Shown: piece after piece, positions 27,117 through 35,414 of the stretch | How the letters are laid out: every line of letters starts with the position of its first letter | Position numbering within the stretch: the first letter of the stretch is position 1 | Made by a program: the position numbers and the translations under genes | Assembly (NCBI RefSeq): GCF_007827275.1 | Contig: NZ_VISE01000001.1 | Location: 2,852,001-2,916,000, forward strand | Source of the DNA: Gillisia sp. Hel_I_86 | GTDB lineage: Bacteria; Bacteroidota; Bacteroidia; Flavobacteriales; Flavobacteriaceae | Direction of reading: 5' to 3' | Length of the DNA stretch: 64,000 nucleotides | The notes under the pieces: model-generated | What the model was told of the DNA's origin: nothing | Database searches by the model: none | What the model saw: only the letters and a program-made list of their open reading frames with translations

Positions 27117-28082
27117 CTAATAATCCCATTTGGGTTCTATAAAGTCCAGATAACTGGTCACCGATTGGGCAAACGCTTTGGAAAATTTTTTACGGTTTTC
27201 CTCACTGTCCCGAACGCCTTGAAAATTGGCCTCTATTTGCATACCGAAAACCTTTGGATAATCGGAAGAGGTATATCTACGGGTATTGTACCCGCCATTA
27301 AAGTAGGGCTCACCCTGTTTTGGATAAGGATCACCAAGGCTTGGAACTGCAGGGAAACCAGATTTTTCCATCAGGGTGCCAAAAGCATTTTCGCCCATCA
27401 ACAACTCCTTAAGGGTTAGTTGGTTGTTGTTTTTCAACAAATTTTTGACGGATGTTTTTGCGCCCACTTCCGAATTCATCTCTGTGCTTTCTTGCACTTC
27501 CCTAAGCGCTGTCGTGCTTAAAAAATAGCCCAGTTCCAATCGTTTTACTGGATGACTTTGTCCATGCAGATCGATATACATGGCATATCCAAATTTTTTT
27601 ATGGCTGCATCGATGGCCTCTTCAATATACTTGTGGTATTGTTTCCACGTATATTCCATTTGGGGGTTTCCACATGTCGCTTCTTCCAGGTCTCGGTTAA
27701 AGTCTATCTTGTTCCTTGCCAATTTGGCAATAATTAGATAAGGTTTCTTTTCAGAAGTCTTGAATGCATTTTCAATTTCAAGTGCGAGTTGAGCTGTATT
27801 GTTGTCCATTTCCTTTGTACCACAATCCCTGTCCTTAATTCCTTCTGGGGAAATGGTGCCCCCATGGGGAGCACTTATGACCAAGGGCATGTTGCCGTTG
27901 ACGGTTTCCAGCCAGCTATCATCAAAGGTATTTTGTTTTACCGATATTCCATTTTCCTTATCGGATGATTTCATTATTTTTTCACTGCTAGAACACTGCA
28001 CTTGAAAAAGGGCAGTGACACAGAGCAAACAAAAAATCATACCTTTTCTAAAAAATACTTGAATAAATAAATCCTTACGCAT
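27117..28082 (-). CDS. N-formylglutamate amidohydrolase-like lipoprotein
   Basis: This 321-residue protein has a lipobox ending at C30 (LFQVQC) after a signal peptide, so it is anchored to a membrane, probably facing the periplasm or surface. The body matches the N-formylglutamate amidohydrolase fold: LVISAPHGG near 66-74, a KIDFNRDL segment, YIDLHGQSH with the likely metal His, and a late conserved Glu (QIEAN). The classical enzyme releases formate from N-formyl-glutamate. An exported lipoprotein version would instead deacylate N-acyl amino acids or cut small peptides outside the cytoplasm. It follows susD by 25 bases. Confidence 0.82.
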   Translation of the reverse strand: MRKDLFIQVFFRKGMIFCLLCVTALFQVQCSSSEKIMKSSDKENGISVKQNTFDDSWLETVNGNMPLVISAPHGGTISPEGIKDRDCGTKEMDNNTAQLALEIENAFKTSEKKPYLIIAKLARNKIDFNRDLEEATCGNPQMEYTWKQYHKYIEEAIDAAIKKFGYAMYIDLHGQSHPVKRLELGYFLSTTALREVQESTEMNSEVGAKTSVKNLLKNNNQLTLKELLMGENAFGTLMEKSGFPAVPSLGDPYPKQGEPYFNGGYNTRRYTSSDYPKVFGMQIEANFQGVRDSEENRKKFSKAFAQSVTSYLDFIEPKWDY

Positions 28083-28107
28083 TTTTTTGGGTGATCTAAT
28101 TTTTTAA

Positions 28108-29529
28108 TTATTGATTTACTTCTGTAGCCGAATACAAACCTGGATCAACCGGTGCCATTAGATTTGATAGTATTTCATCTTCGGGATATAAAAACCGTTC
28201 CACATTTTGAGTAGCGGTTGGGACATTTAAAGGAAACGGCACGGCAACGTCCATATCGCTTTTTTTCAACCGCCTTGCATCATCAAAAGGCATTAAGGTC
28301 GTAAATCCTGAAATGTAGCGTTCCTCAATTATCTCTCTCAATAAAGCCCTGTCCGGATTTATATTATCCATATTTTCCATACCACCGGCATCAAAATCTG
28401 AAGCCACATAGGCGTCATACGAATATGGTTCTGTCGAAAAATTGGAATTCAAAAAAGCCCCAGTATTCAAAAAAGAGCGGAGTCCGTTTAAATGTACTAA
28501 ACCCGTTGCAAAACTTTGCGTACGCGCTCCTGCTTCGGCAAGGATAAGGAGGTTTTCCTGATAGGTAATGAGCGGTTGCGGCTCCAGTTCATGTGCGATG
28601 CCCAAATTGGCATTAGGACTGCTTGGATCAATGGTGTAATAACCCAAACGTGCTGTTTCATCGGTTTTGGCATTATTGCGTGAGATACCACTTGCGTTAT
28701 CCAATAGTTGAATCAAATAACTGTTTCCCGTACCGGTATTGGGACCGCCTGACAACACGATGTAAAATTTGTTTTTAGTGGTGTTTTCACCGGGAATATC
28801 CAATGGGTTAAACATCATACTGTTTCCATTGGATGAAATCCCATTTTGTGCCGCGGCATATGCTAAGTCGTACTGCTTGGTGTGCATATAATACCGCGCT
28901 TTAAGGGTCCATGCGGACTCCAACCATTTTATACGGTTGCCGTCAAAAATAAAATCTTCTATAATAACGCTCCCACTGGCGTTTTCAAGATCAACGATAG
29001 CGTCCTGCAGCAATATCTGCAAGGCATCAAAAATAGCACGTTGGTCATCAAATTTAGGCTCTTCAACATCGCTTACGGCTTCTGCATAGGGAATGTCGCC
29101 AAATAGAGAGGCATAAGTTCCCATAAGATGTGCTTCCAATATTTTTGAAATGCCTTGGTAAAGCGGATTTTCGGTTGTTCTGCCACGCATTTCGCGCAGG
29201 GGTGTAATCACGCTCTGATAGCCGTCCCAATTAAAGGTCCTATTCGTAACATTATATTGATACCATTCATAATCAACTTGCTCAAAACCAACTAACTGAC
29301 CAGAATAATATGCGCCGATTCTGTTTAAAGCACCTCTTTGACCACTTACTGTTGAACCTAAATGGATATTTATGTTCGCAATTTCCGCTCCATTGAGAAA
29401 TAAGCCCGGGTCTATGGCGTCGAGCGTTAGTTGGTTTGGATTGTCATTTAAGTTTTCAACCATGCTCTCACAACTACTTAAAAGTATGGTTGTAAAAACA
29501 AATACGTATTTTATATATATAGATTTCAT
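28108..29529 (-). CDS. SusD/RagB-family outer-membrane lipoprotein
   Basis: This 473-residue protein has a lipobox at C20 (ILLSSC) and a SusD-like_2-type sequence. SusD proteins form the lid over the SusC barrel and capture substrate on the cell surface. The TPR-like N-terminal helices and the typical C-terminal segment with DDARRLKK are visible. It lies 10 bases downstream of the susC gene on the same strand, the standard pair arrangement. No glycan enzymes accompany it, so the ligand is more likely a peptide or amino-acid derivative. Confidence 0.93.
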   Translation of the reverse strand: MKSIYIKYVFVFTTILLSSCESMVENLNDNPNQLTLDAIDPGLFLNGAEIANINIHLGSTVSGQRGALNRIGAYYSGQLVGFEQVDYEWYQYNVTNRTFNWDGYQSVITPLREMRGRTTENPLYQGISKILEAHLMGTYASLFGDIPYAEAVSDVEEPKFDDQRAIFDALQILLQDAIVDLENASGSVIIEDFIFDGNRIKWLESAWTLKARYYMHTKQYDLAYAAAQNGISSNGNSMMFNPLDIPGENTTKNKFYIVLSGGPNTGTGNSYLIQLLDNASGISRNNAKTDETARLGYYTIDPSSPNANLGIAHELEPQPLITYQENLLILAEAGARTQSFATGLVHLNGLRSFLNTGAFLNSNFSTEPYSYDAYVASDFDAGGMENMDNINPDRALLREIIEERYISGFTTLMPFDDARRLKKSDMDVAVPFPLNVPTATQNVERFLYPEDEILSNLMAPVDPGLYSATEVNQ

Positions 29530-29539
29530 AGTTTAAGGT

Positions 29540-32500
29540 TTAAAAATTAGCTTGAAGATTAAACAATATGGACCGTGTCCCCGGATTATTGAAATAATTC
29601 ATCCCAAACGCATTACTGACCCCGTAGTTATTGGTTTCGGGGTCAACGCCAACAAGGTCTGTCCAAAGGATAAGATCTCTACCGGTAACCGAAATCCTTA
29701 AAGATTCTAGCGAGAGCTTAGAGGATAATTTAAGCCCTTTAAGCGTATATCCCAAGGTTACGTTACGCAGTTTGGTCCATGTGGCATCTTCAATATAAAG
29801 ATCATTAAGCTTGTTGAATCCCAATCCGCCACCAATACCGCGATAGTACAGCTCGTCAAGCAGCACGTTTCCGCCTCCAAAATCTTGTATATTGCCCCGA
29901 ACGGTAGTCCCTGCGGTAAAAACAGTACCATTAATATTGGTTAAATCTTCGGTAAGTGTTACTTCGTTCCCAACTTCTTCAGACATTCCGAAACCATTAA
30001 GTACTACCCTAGTCCTATTGATGAATTCGCCCCCTTGTGAATGTTCAAATAGGAAGCTAAAATCAAGTCCTTTCCATCTCAGGTCCATACCCAAACCACC
30101 GCGCCAATCTGGATTGGGATCACCAATGACCCGACCGTTAGCGTCCAATTGAGGAAACCCTCTCGCATCCAGTGCCAAACTGCCATCGTCGTTACGGAGT
30201 GTTCCCGGAAGGTAGAAGGAACTCATGGGAAATCCTTTAACCGCCTTGGAAGTACCACCAATATCAACGGTTTCTGCCCCTGCAATATCCACTACTTTGT
30301 TTTTATTGTTGTTAAAATTGGCATTGAGTGAAACCTGAAGATCTTGGTCATCTATTATTTTACCGTTCAGGTCAATTTCAAAGCCTTTATTCTCTATCAC
30401 GGCGGCGTTGGTATAATTTGTATTGAACCCGGAACTTGGATTTGTATTCACGGCAAAAAGGATGTCCTTTGTTTCGTTGTTATAGTAGGTTAGCCCCAAA
30501 CTTATCCGGTTGTTAAAAAACCTTAAATCCGTTCCTACTTCCCATTCGGTTTTTATTTCGGGTTGCAGATTTGAATTCCCTTTTTCTGAATCAACCAAAA
30601 AACTACCCCCAAAGGTTGAAAAACCAGTTGTTGCCAAGGTGGTGAATTTATATGGTGCAGGCTGTATCCCTACTTTTCCCCATGCAAATCGCAACTTACC
30701 AAAACTTAAGGTTTCCGATTCGATCAAATCGCTAAACTGCCAAGCCAAATCCGCCGATGGATAAAAGAAACTCCCTTTTATGGTAGAAGAGGCTTCCAAG
30801 GCTCCGGAAACATTAACAAACAGTTGATCGAATAAATTGAACCCTAAAATACCATACCCTCTATTGGAACGTATTTTCTGTATAAATCTGTTCCAGGACG
30901 AAGCGGCTTGGTCCGGATTAAGATCGGGTGTTGGAAGACTTGCATTTACCGCAAATGGACTAAGGGTATTCGTATTGGAAAATCGCTGCCTGTCATTAAA
31001 ATTCAATCCTAAGGTTGCCGTTACTTCCACGTTCTTATTAATATTTTGTGTTGCTATGGCAATACCGTCAAAATTAAGTTCCCGACTTGTAATATCTGTT
31101 TGCGTCCATAAGCCGGCACTTCTTGCGCCACTAGCTGAACTTACCGGAAAAAAGGAACCTCTGGAATCTGAATAATAATCAAGACCACCCCTTAAAATGA
31201 CTTTTAGCCAATTGACCGGATCGATTGTTAGTTCTGGATTGATAATAAACCGATTGACCTCATTGGGTGATTTTTGCTCGTTAATGGTCCACAAAGGGTT
31301 GTTGTACACGGGATTTTCAGATTCTCCAAAGGGTCTCCGGTACGATCGCTGCCTGTTTGGAAAAACATCGCCATTGGCCGCCACATAAGTGCCTTTGTAA
31401 TCCGAAATGTCAAAATCTGGAGATGTGCGCAAAAGGCCAAGCAAAATACCATTTGTATTCTCCCCCGCTTGTATGATCCTGTTGGAGTCTGTATTGGTAT
31501 AGGATATTCTATTGCTCCAACTCAACCACTTGGTAAGTTCTGTTTGTGTGTTTAGTCTTAAATTTTGGCGTTTATAATCGAAATTTTTGATGATCCCTTC
31601 TTGAACAAGGTTTTCATAACTGAAAAAATACGATGCCTTCTCACCGCCGCCACTTACCGATATATTATGCTGTGCAAACACACCTGTTTGAAAAACCTGA
31701 TCATAATTACTATCAACAAAGGTTTCCCTGGAGTTTTTCGTGGTTACGGGATAATATATATTCCCGGTGTTGTTTGAAAGGAAATATTGCCCTGTTTCAT
31801 TTACTTCATCGGCACCTCCTGCTCGGTCGGCAATCTTGTCTCCCCAAGATTCAGCCCTACTGATTTGCCATACGCCGTCTCGTCCTTGTCCAAATTTATT
31901 TTGTAAAGGTGTTCTTACGTTTATGTCGTCAAACGATTGTGTAAATGAATATTGCACGGTGGGTTTACGTCCCAAACTTCCATTTTTGGTGGTAATGACA
32001 ATAACTCCATTGGCGGCACGTGAGCCCCATAGCGCCGCTGCAGAAGCGCCTTTTAACACTTGGACAGATTCGATGTCCTTGGCATTGATATCATCCAACC
32101 TGGATTGCTGGCTGATAGTAACATCTCCTATATTATCATTGCTCACTGGAATGCCGTCCATGATGATTAAAGGTTGGCTGGCACCTTGAATGGTATTGGT
32201 TCCCCTAATTTGTATGGCAGATCCCGAGCCCGGGTCGCCATTGGATTTGCCAATCCTTACACCGGAAGCCTTACCTGCCAAGGCATTGATGACTCCTACT
32301 TCTCCCGACTTTACAATGCTTTCGGTTTTAACGATGGAGCTGGTTGACCCAGATTCGTCAACAAATTGCTTGGTACCAATGGCCGTAATGATAACTTCGT
32401 TCAACTCATCTGCGTTGGGCTGCAGGACGATGTTTAAAGTTACCTGATTATCAATAGTAACCTGCTGGGTGGCATAGCCAAGATAAGAAAAAACCAACAC

Positions 32501-33028
32501 ATCGGTACTGCTTGCCTCTATGGAATAATTTCCTTCAAAATTACTGGTAACACCTCTATTGGTTCCCTTAATTATAACATTAACACCCGGTAAGGGCAAT
32601 CCATTGTTATCTTTAATATTGCCCGTAACTGGTTGTTGAGGTTCAACAGTAACATCTTCGATTGTTTTCTCTAAAATAATCGTATTTTTATCGGACAGGC
32701 TAAAGTTGAAATTTCCATAATCAAGACTTTCTTCAAGCAGCTTTTTCGCCTTCACCACCCCTTTTTTAAGATGTACTTTTGGTGCGTTTTTAAATAAATC
32801 CTCTTGATAGATAAATGTGTAATCGGTCTGGTTTTTAATTAAATCAAAAACTTCATCGACGCTCAGGGTTTTATCCATATCTATTATAATTTTCGTGTTT
32901 TGCGATAACATATTATTTGGCGAAAAGCTAAAAATTGTTGTACAGAACAAGAAAATAAAGGTTTTCATGATGGTGGTTAAGAGTTTTTTTCCATGACAGA
33001 AAAGAACTTTGGTTAATTTAATTTTCAT
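29540..33028 (-). CDS. SusC/RagA TonB-dependent transporter with an STN signalling domain
   Basis: From the ATG at 33028 the protein has 1162 residues; an upstream ATG at 33070 would add 14 that do not look like a natural N-terminus. Domain order: signal peptide; STN (secretin/TonB short N-terminal) domain (about 46-121); carboxypeptidase-regulatory-like domain (about 133-203); plug (about 226-346); and a 22-strand-type barrel ending in a terminal Phe (LQANF), as outer-membrane proteins do. The STN domain marks a transporter that signals substrate occupancy to a FecR anti-sigma factor, encoded just upstream. Confidence 0.95.
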   Translation of the reverse strand: MKIKLTKVLFCHGKKLLTTIMKTFIFLFCTTIFSFSPNNMLSQNTKIIIDMDKTLSVDEVFDLIKNQTDYTFIYQEDLFKNAPKVHLKKGVVKAKKLLEESLDYGNFNFSLSDKNTIILEKTIEDVTVEPQQPVTGNIKDNNGLPLPGVNVIIKGTNRGVTSNFEGNYSIEASSTDVLVFSYLGYATQQVTIDNQVTLNIVLQPNADELNEVIITAIGTKQFVDESGSTSSIVKTESIVKSGEVGVINALAGKASGVRIGKSNGDPGSGSAIQIRGTNTIQGASQPLIIMDGIPVSNDNIGDVTISQQSRLDDINAKDIESVQVLKGASAAALWGSRAANGVIVITTKNGSLGRKPTVQYSFTQSFDDINVRTPLQNKFGQGRDGVWQISRAESWGDKIADRAGGADEVNETGQYFLSNNTGNIYYPVTTKNSRETFVDSNYDQVFQTGVFAQHNISVSGGGEKASYFFSYENLVQEGIIKNFDYKRQNLRLNTQTELTKWLSWSNRISYTNTDSNRIIQAGENTNGILLGLLRTSPDFDISDYKGTYVAANGDVFPNRQRSYRRPFGESENPVYNNPLWTINEQKSPNEVNRFIINPELTIDPVNWLKVILRGGLDYYSDSRGSFFPVSSASGARSAGLWTQTDITSRELNFDGIAIATQNINKNVEVTATLGLNFNDRQRFSNTNTLSPFAVNASLPTPDLNPDQAASSWNRFIQKIRSNRGYGILGFNLFDQLFVNVSGALEASSTIKGSFFYPSADLAWQFSDLIESETLSFGKLRFAWGKVGIQPAPYKFTTLATTGFSTFGGSFLVDSEKGNSNLQPEIKTEWEVGTDLRFFNNRISLGLTYYNNETKDILFAVNTNPSSGFNTNYTNAAVIENKGFEIDLNGKIIDDQDLQVSLNANFNNNKNKVVDIAGAETVDIGGTSKAVKGFPMSSFYLPGTLRNDDGSLALDARGFPQLDANGRVIGDPNPDWRGGLGMDLRWKGLDFSFLFEHSQGGEFINRTRVVLNGFGMSEEVGNEVTLTEDLTNINGTVFTAGTTVRGNIQDFGGGNVLLDELYYRGIGGGLGFNKLNDLYIEDATWTKLRNVTLGYTLKGLKLSSKLSLESLRISVTGRDLILWTDLVGVDPETNNYGVSNAFGMNYFNNPGTRSILFNLQANF

Positions 33029-33125
33029 AAATTTGCATGTTAGTTGTTTAGACAATTGATTAATACTCAAAAAAGGGAGGGATAGTGGTACTTTGAACGG
33101 TGTAAACTTCGTTCCCTTTTATTTT

Positions 33126-34286
33126 TTATTTTAGAATTATGGTGTTGTTTTTTATTTCATAGGCATTTATAAAATTGGTGTTTTTTATGGTTAATAGAAT
33201 ATCTTCAATGTTTTGGTTTTTACTTAATAATCCAATAAATTTTACTTCTTCAAGATCTTTACTTAAAAAAACAACTTCGACGTCATACCATCGGGACAGT
33301 ACTTTCATAATATCTTTTAAAGATTTACTTTTAAAGCTAAAAATTCCGTTTTTCCATGAGGTTTCATTATATACATCAACAAAATCAACAGTTACCTTTT
33401 TAGTAGCAATATTTATAATGGATTGTTGATTTGGGATCAATGTTTCCTTCTCAAAACCAAAATCAACAGCGACCTTACCTTCAACCAAGGTAGTATAGAT
33501 GCTATTTTCATCTGAATATGCTTTTACATTAAACTCCGTTCCCAAAACTTCAACTTCTTGATTTTTTGAAATAACCTTAAATGTTGCGCCATTATGCTTG
33601 GTGTTTGGGGACACATCAAAATAGGCTTCACCGTAAATCAACTCTACTTGTCTAGTTTTTCCACCTATAAACGCCATAGGGTATTTTATTTGGGAGTCCG
33701 AGTTTAGCCAAACCTCTGTACTATCAGATAATACAACATGAAATTGTCCGCCTTTGGGGATAGTCAAAATATTATGGGTGATATCTTCACTTTTTATTTC
33801 TGTATCATAGACCAGATCTTGTCCATTACTTGATAGGCCATCGGCTATATATTTTTCTCCTTTTTTCAGGAAAATTTCAGAACCATCTGCTAAGGTTAAG
33901 GTTGCTTTATCCGTACCTGTTTGGATAATAGTGTTTTCAATAATGGGGTCAGCAAAGGGCGATTCCATTTCTTGATTCAAAAAAACATTAAGTCCTACCA
34001 TTAATAAGATAGATGCGGCTAGAGTAAAGGTTATGATTTTTTTTACCTTTCTTTTAGAGTGCCGCTTTTTATTTAGTTTTATCAAACTTCTGATTTTTTG
34101 CTGTGCATTTTCCAAATCATGGCTGTGCATGTGTTTTTCTATAGCAGCATTTATTTTAACATACTCTAAAAAAATGGATTCGTTTTTAGGATTTTCAATC
34201 CAAGTCCCCAAATACTCCAGTTCTTCGTTTGAAATATCAAAAGTGCCATTAGAAAGAAATTTAATAATTAAGGGCTCAATATTCAT
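33126..34286 (-). CDS. FecR-family anti-sigma factor
   Basis: This 386-residue inner-membrane protein has a cytoplasmic N-terminal part that binds sigma (residues 1-80), one membrane helix (83-104), a periplasmic FecR domain (about 125-280) and a C-terminal DUF4974-type domain (about 305-386) that contacts the STN domain of SusC. It is divergent from the ECF sigma gene across a 114-base gap and lies upstream of susC. The expected logic is that substrate-loaded SusC signals FecR, which frees or activates the sigma factor. Confidence 0.94.
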   Translation of the reverse strand: MNIEPLIIKFLSNGTFDISNEELEYLGTWIENPKNESIFLEYVKINAAIEKHMHSHDLENAQQKIRSLIKLNKKRHSKRKVKKIITFTLAASILLMVGLNVFLNQEMESPFADPIIENTIIQTGTDKATLTLADGSEIFLKKGEKYIADGLSSNGQDLVYDTEIKSEDITHNILTIPKGGQFHVVLSDSTEVWLNSDSQIKYPMAFIGGKTRQVELIYGEAYFDVSPNTKHNGATFKVISKNQEVEVLGTEFNVKAYSDENSIYTTLVEGKVAVDFGFEKETLIPNQQSIINIATKKVTVDFVDVYNETSWKNGIFSFKSKSLKDIMKVLSRWYDVEVVFLSKDLEEVKFIGLLSKNQNIEDILLTIKNTNFINAYEIKNNTIILK

Positions 34287-34387
34287 TTTTGGTGTTTTTT
34301 AGCTTAGTCTCACTATCAATACAAAAGTCAATTTGCTTTACCCCTAAAAAATCATAAAAAAATTTATATGTTTACATGAAATCTAAT

Positions 34388-34395
34388 TCAATTTG
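34388..34395 (+). promoter_or_regulatory. Candidate -7 box of the ECF sigma gene
   Basis: TCAATTTG differs by one base from TAnnTTTG and ends only 5 bases before the TTG start codon. If it is used, the sigma mRNA would be leaderless or nearly so. Confidence 0.35.
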
Positions 34396-34400
34396 CACCC

Positions 34401-34946
34401 TTGAAAAAAGTTTTTTACACAAGCCGTAAGCTCATTAAAGACCTTAAAAAAGGCAATGAAAATGCTTATGCATTTATTGTGAAAACTTACTATAAGCCTT
34501 TATCTAACTATGCTTTTGGGCTTTCTAGAAATACCTTTAAAGCAGAAGACATTGTTCAAAATGTGTTCATAAGGATCTGGGAACAACGCAGTAAACTAAA
34601 ACAAGGCTTTTCTTTAAAAAGTTTTCTTTATAAAGCGGTCTATAATGAATTTGCAAACCAATATCGAAAGGAAATTTCCATTAACAAGATGGAAAAAAAG
34701 TACTATGAGAGTATCAATCCATTATATGAAGAAAAGAGTGAAGAGTTGGATCGTTTAATGCTTTTGGTTGAAAAAGAAATAGAACAATTGCCCCCTAGAT
34801 GCAAAGAAACCTTTTTATTGAGTAAAAGGGAGGGGCTCACGTATGTGGAAATAGCAGTGTATCTCAATGTATCCATCAAAACCGTGGAAAACCAAATGAG
34901 CATTGCATTTTCTACCATCCGTAAAAAAATGGATGGAAAGTTGTAA
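34401..34946 (+). CDS. ECF-type RNA polymerase sigma-70 factor
   Basis: This 181-residue protein contains sigma region 2 (about 25-92, with AEDIVQNVFIRIWEQ) and a region 4 helix-turn-helix (about 122-175, with YVEIAVYLNVSIKTVENQM). It starts at TTG; the N-terminal KKVFYTSRKLIKDLKKGN is typical of Bacteroidota FecI-like sigma factors and no ATG lies nearby. It is divergent from fecR and presumably drives the susC-susD transcription unit. Confidence 0.93.
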   Translation: MKKVFYTSRKLIKDLKKGNENAYAFIVKTYYKPLSNYAFGLSRNTFKAEDIVQNVFIRIWEQRSKLKQGFSLKSFLYKAVYNEFANQYRKEISINKMEKKYYESINPLYEEKSEELDRLMLLVEKEIEQLPPRCKETFLLSKREGLTYVEIAVYLNVSIKTVENQMSIAFSTIRKKMDGKL

Positions 34947-35285
34947 ACTATTTATCTCTGTTTAAGTTAATTTATACGTTATTTAATAATTTATTTCAAT
35001 TTTCCAATACTTAATAGTGCAATATATAGCACTAGTTCGACCTGATATACCTCAAATTTACCTAAACCTTACAATAAAGTGCATTACAATGCGCCAACAG
35101 ATTAATATCTTGTGTAAAACTAAACTTTCCTGTTTCTAATGAAGACATAATGATAAAACCTTTTGAATTGATTAAGTATTATCATTATTAAAAAGATGTA
35201 AATGAGGCGTAAAAATACTGGGATATTTAACCTAAAGAAGAAAAGAAAAGGAAATAGCGGTTTTTATATATTTGATTTAAAGTTA
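34947..35285. other. Intergenic region, no gene seen
   Basis: There are 339 AT-rich bases with no open frame worth calling and no clear terminator or promoter. The interspersed repeat at 35286 follows it. Confidence 0.4.
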
Positions 35286-35384
35286 TTTAATCCCTCATTG
35301 AGGGTTTAATTCCCCGAGGCTTGCCTTGAATTTTTAAAAATATTTTCCAATGCATACCTCGTGGGCTTGCCCCGAGGTTCTTGG
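35286..35384. repeat. About 100-bp interspersed repeat, copy 1
   Basis: Nearly the same sequence recurs at 61738-61833. Shared blocks are TCCCTCAT(T/C)GAGGGTTTAA, CCCCGAGGCTTG and CCTCGTGGGCT(T/C)GCCCCGAGG. Several arms pair with each other, so it can fold. It may end mnmE transcription on the - strand. Confidence 0.8.
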
Positions 35385-35414
35385 TTATTAAATGAAATCA
35401 AAAAAAATGACTGT

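Noticed and set aside
33029-33070. Earlier ATG for the SusC-like protein
   Set aside because: The 14 extra residues precede the usual KIKLTKVLF-type start of STN-containing SusC proteins and spoil the signal sequence.
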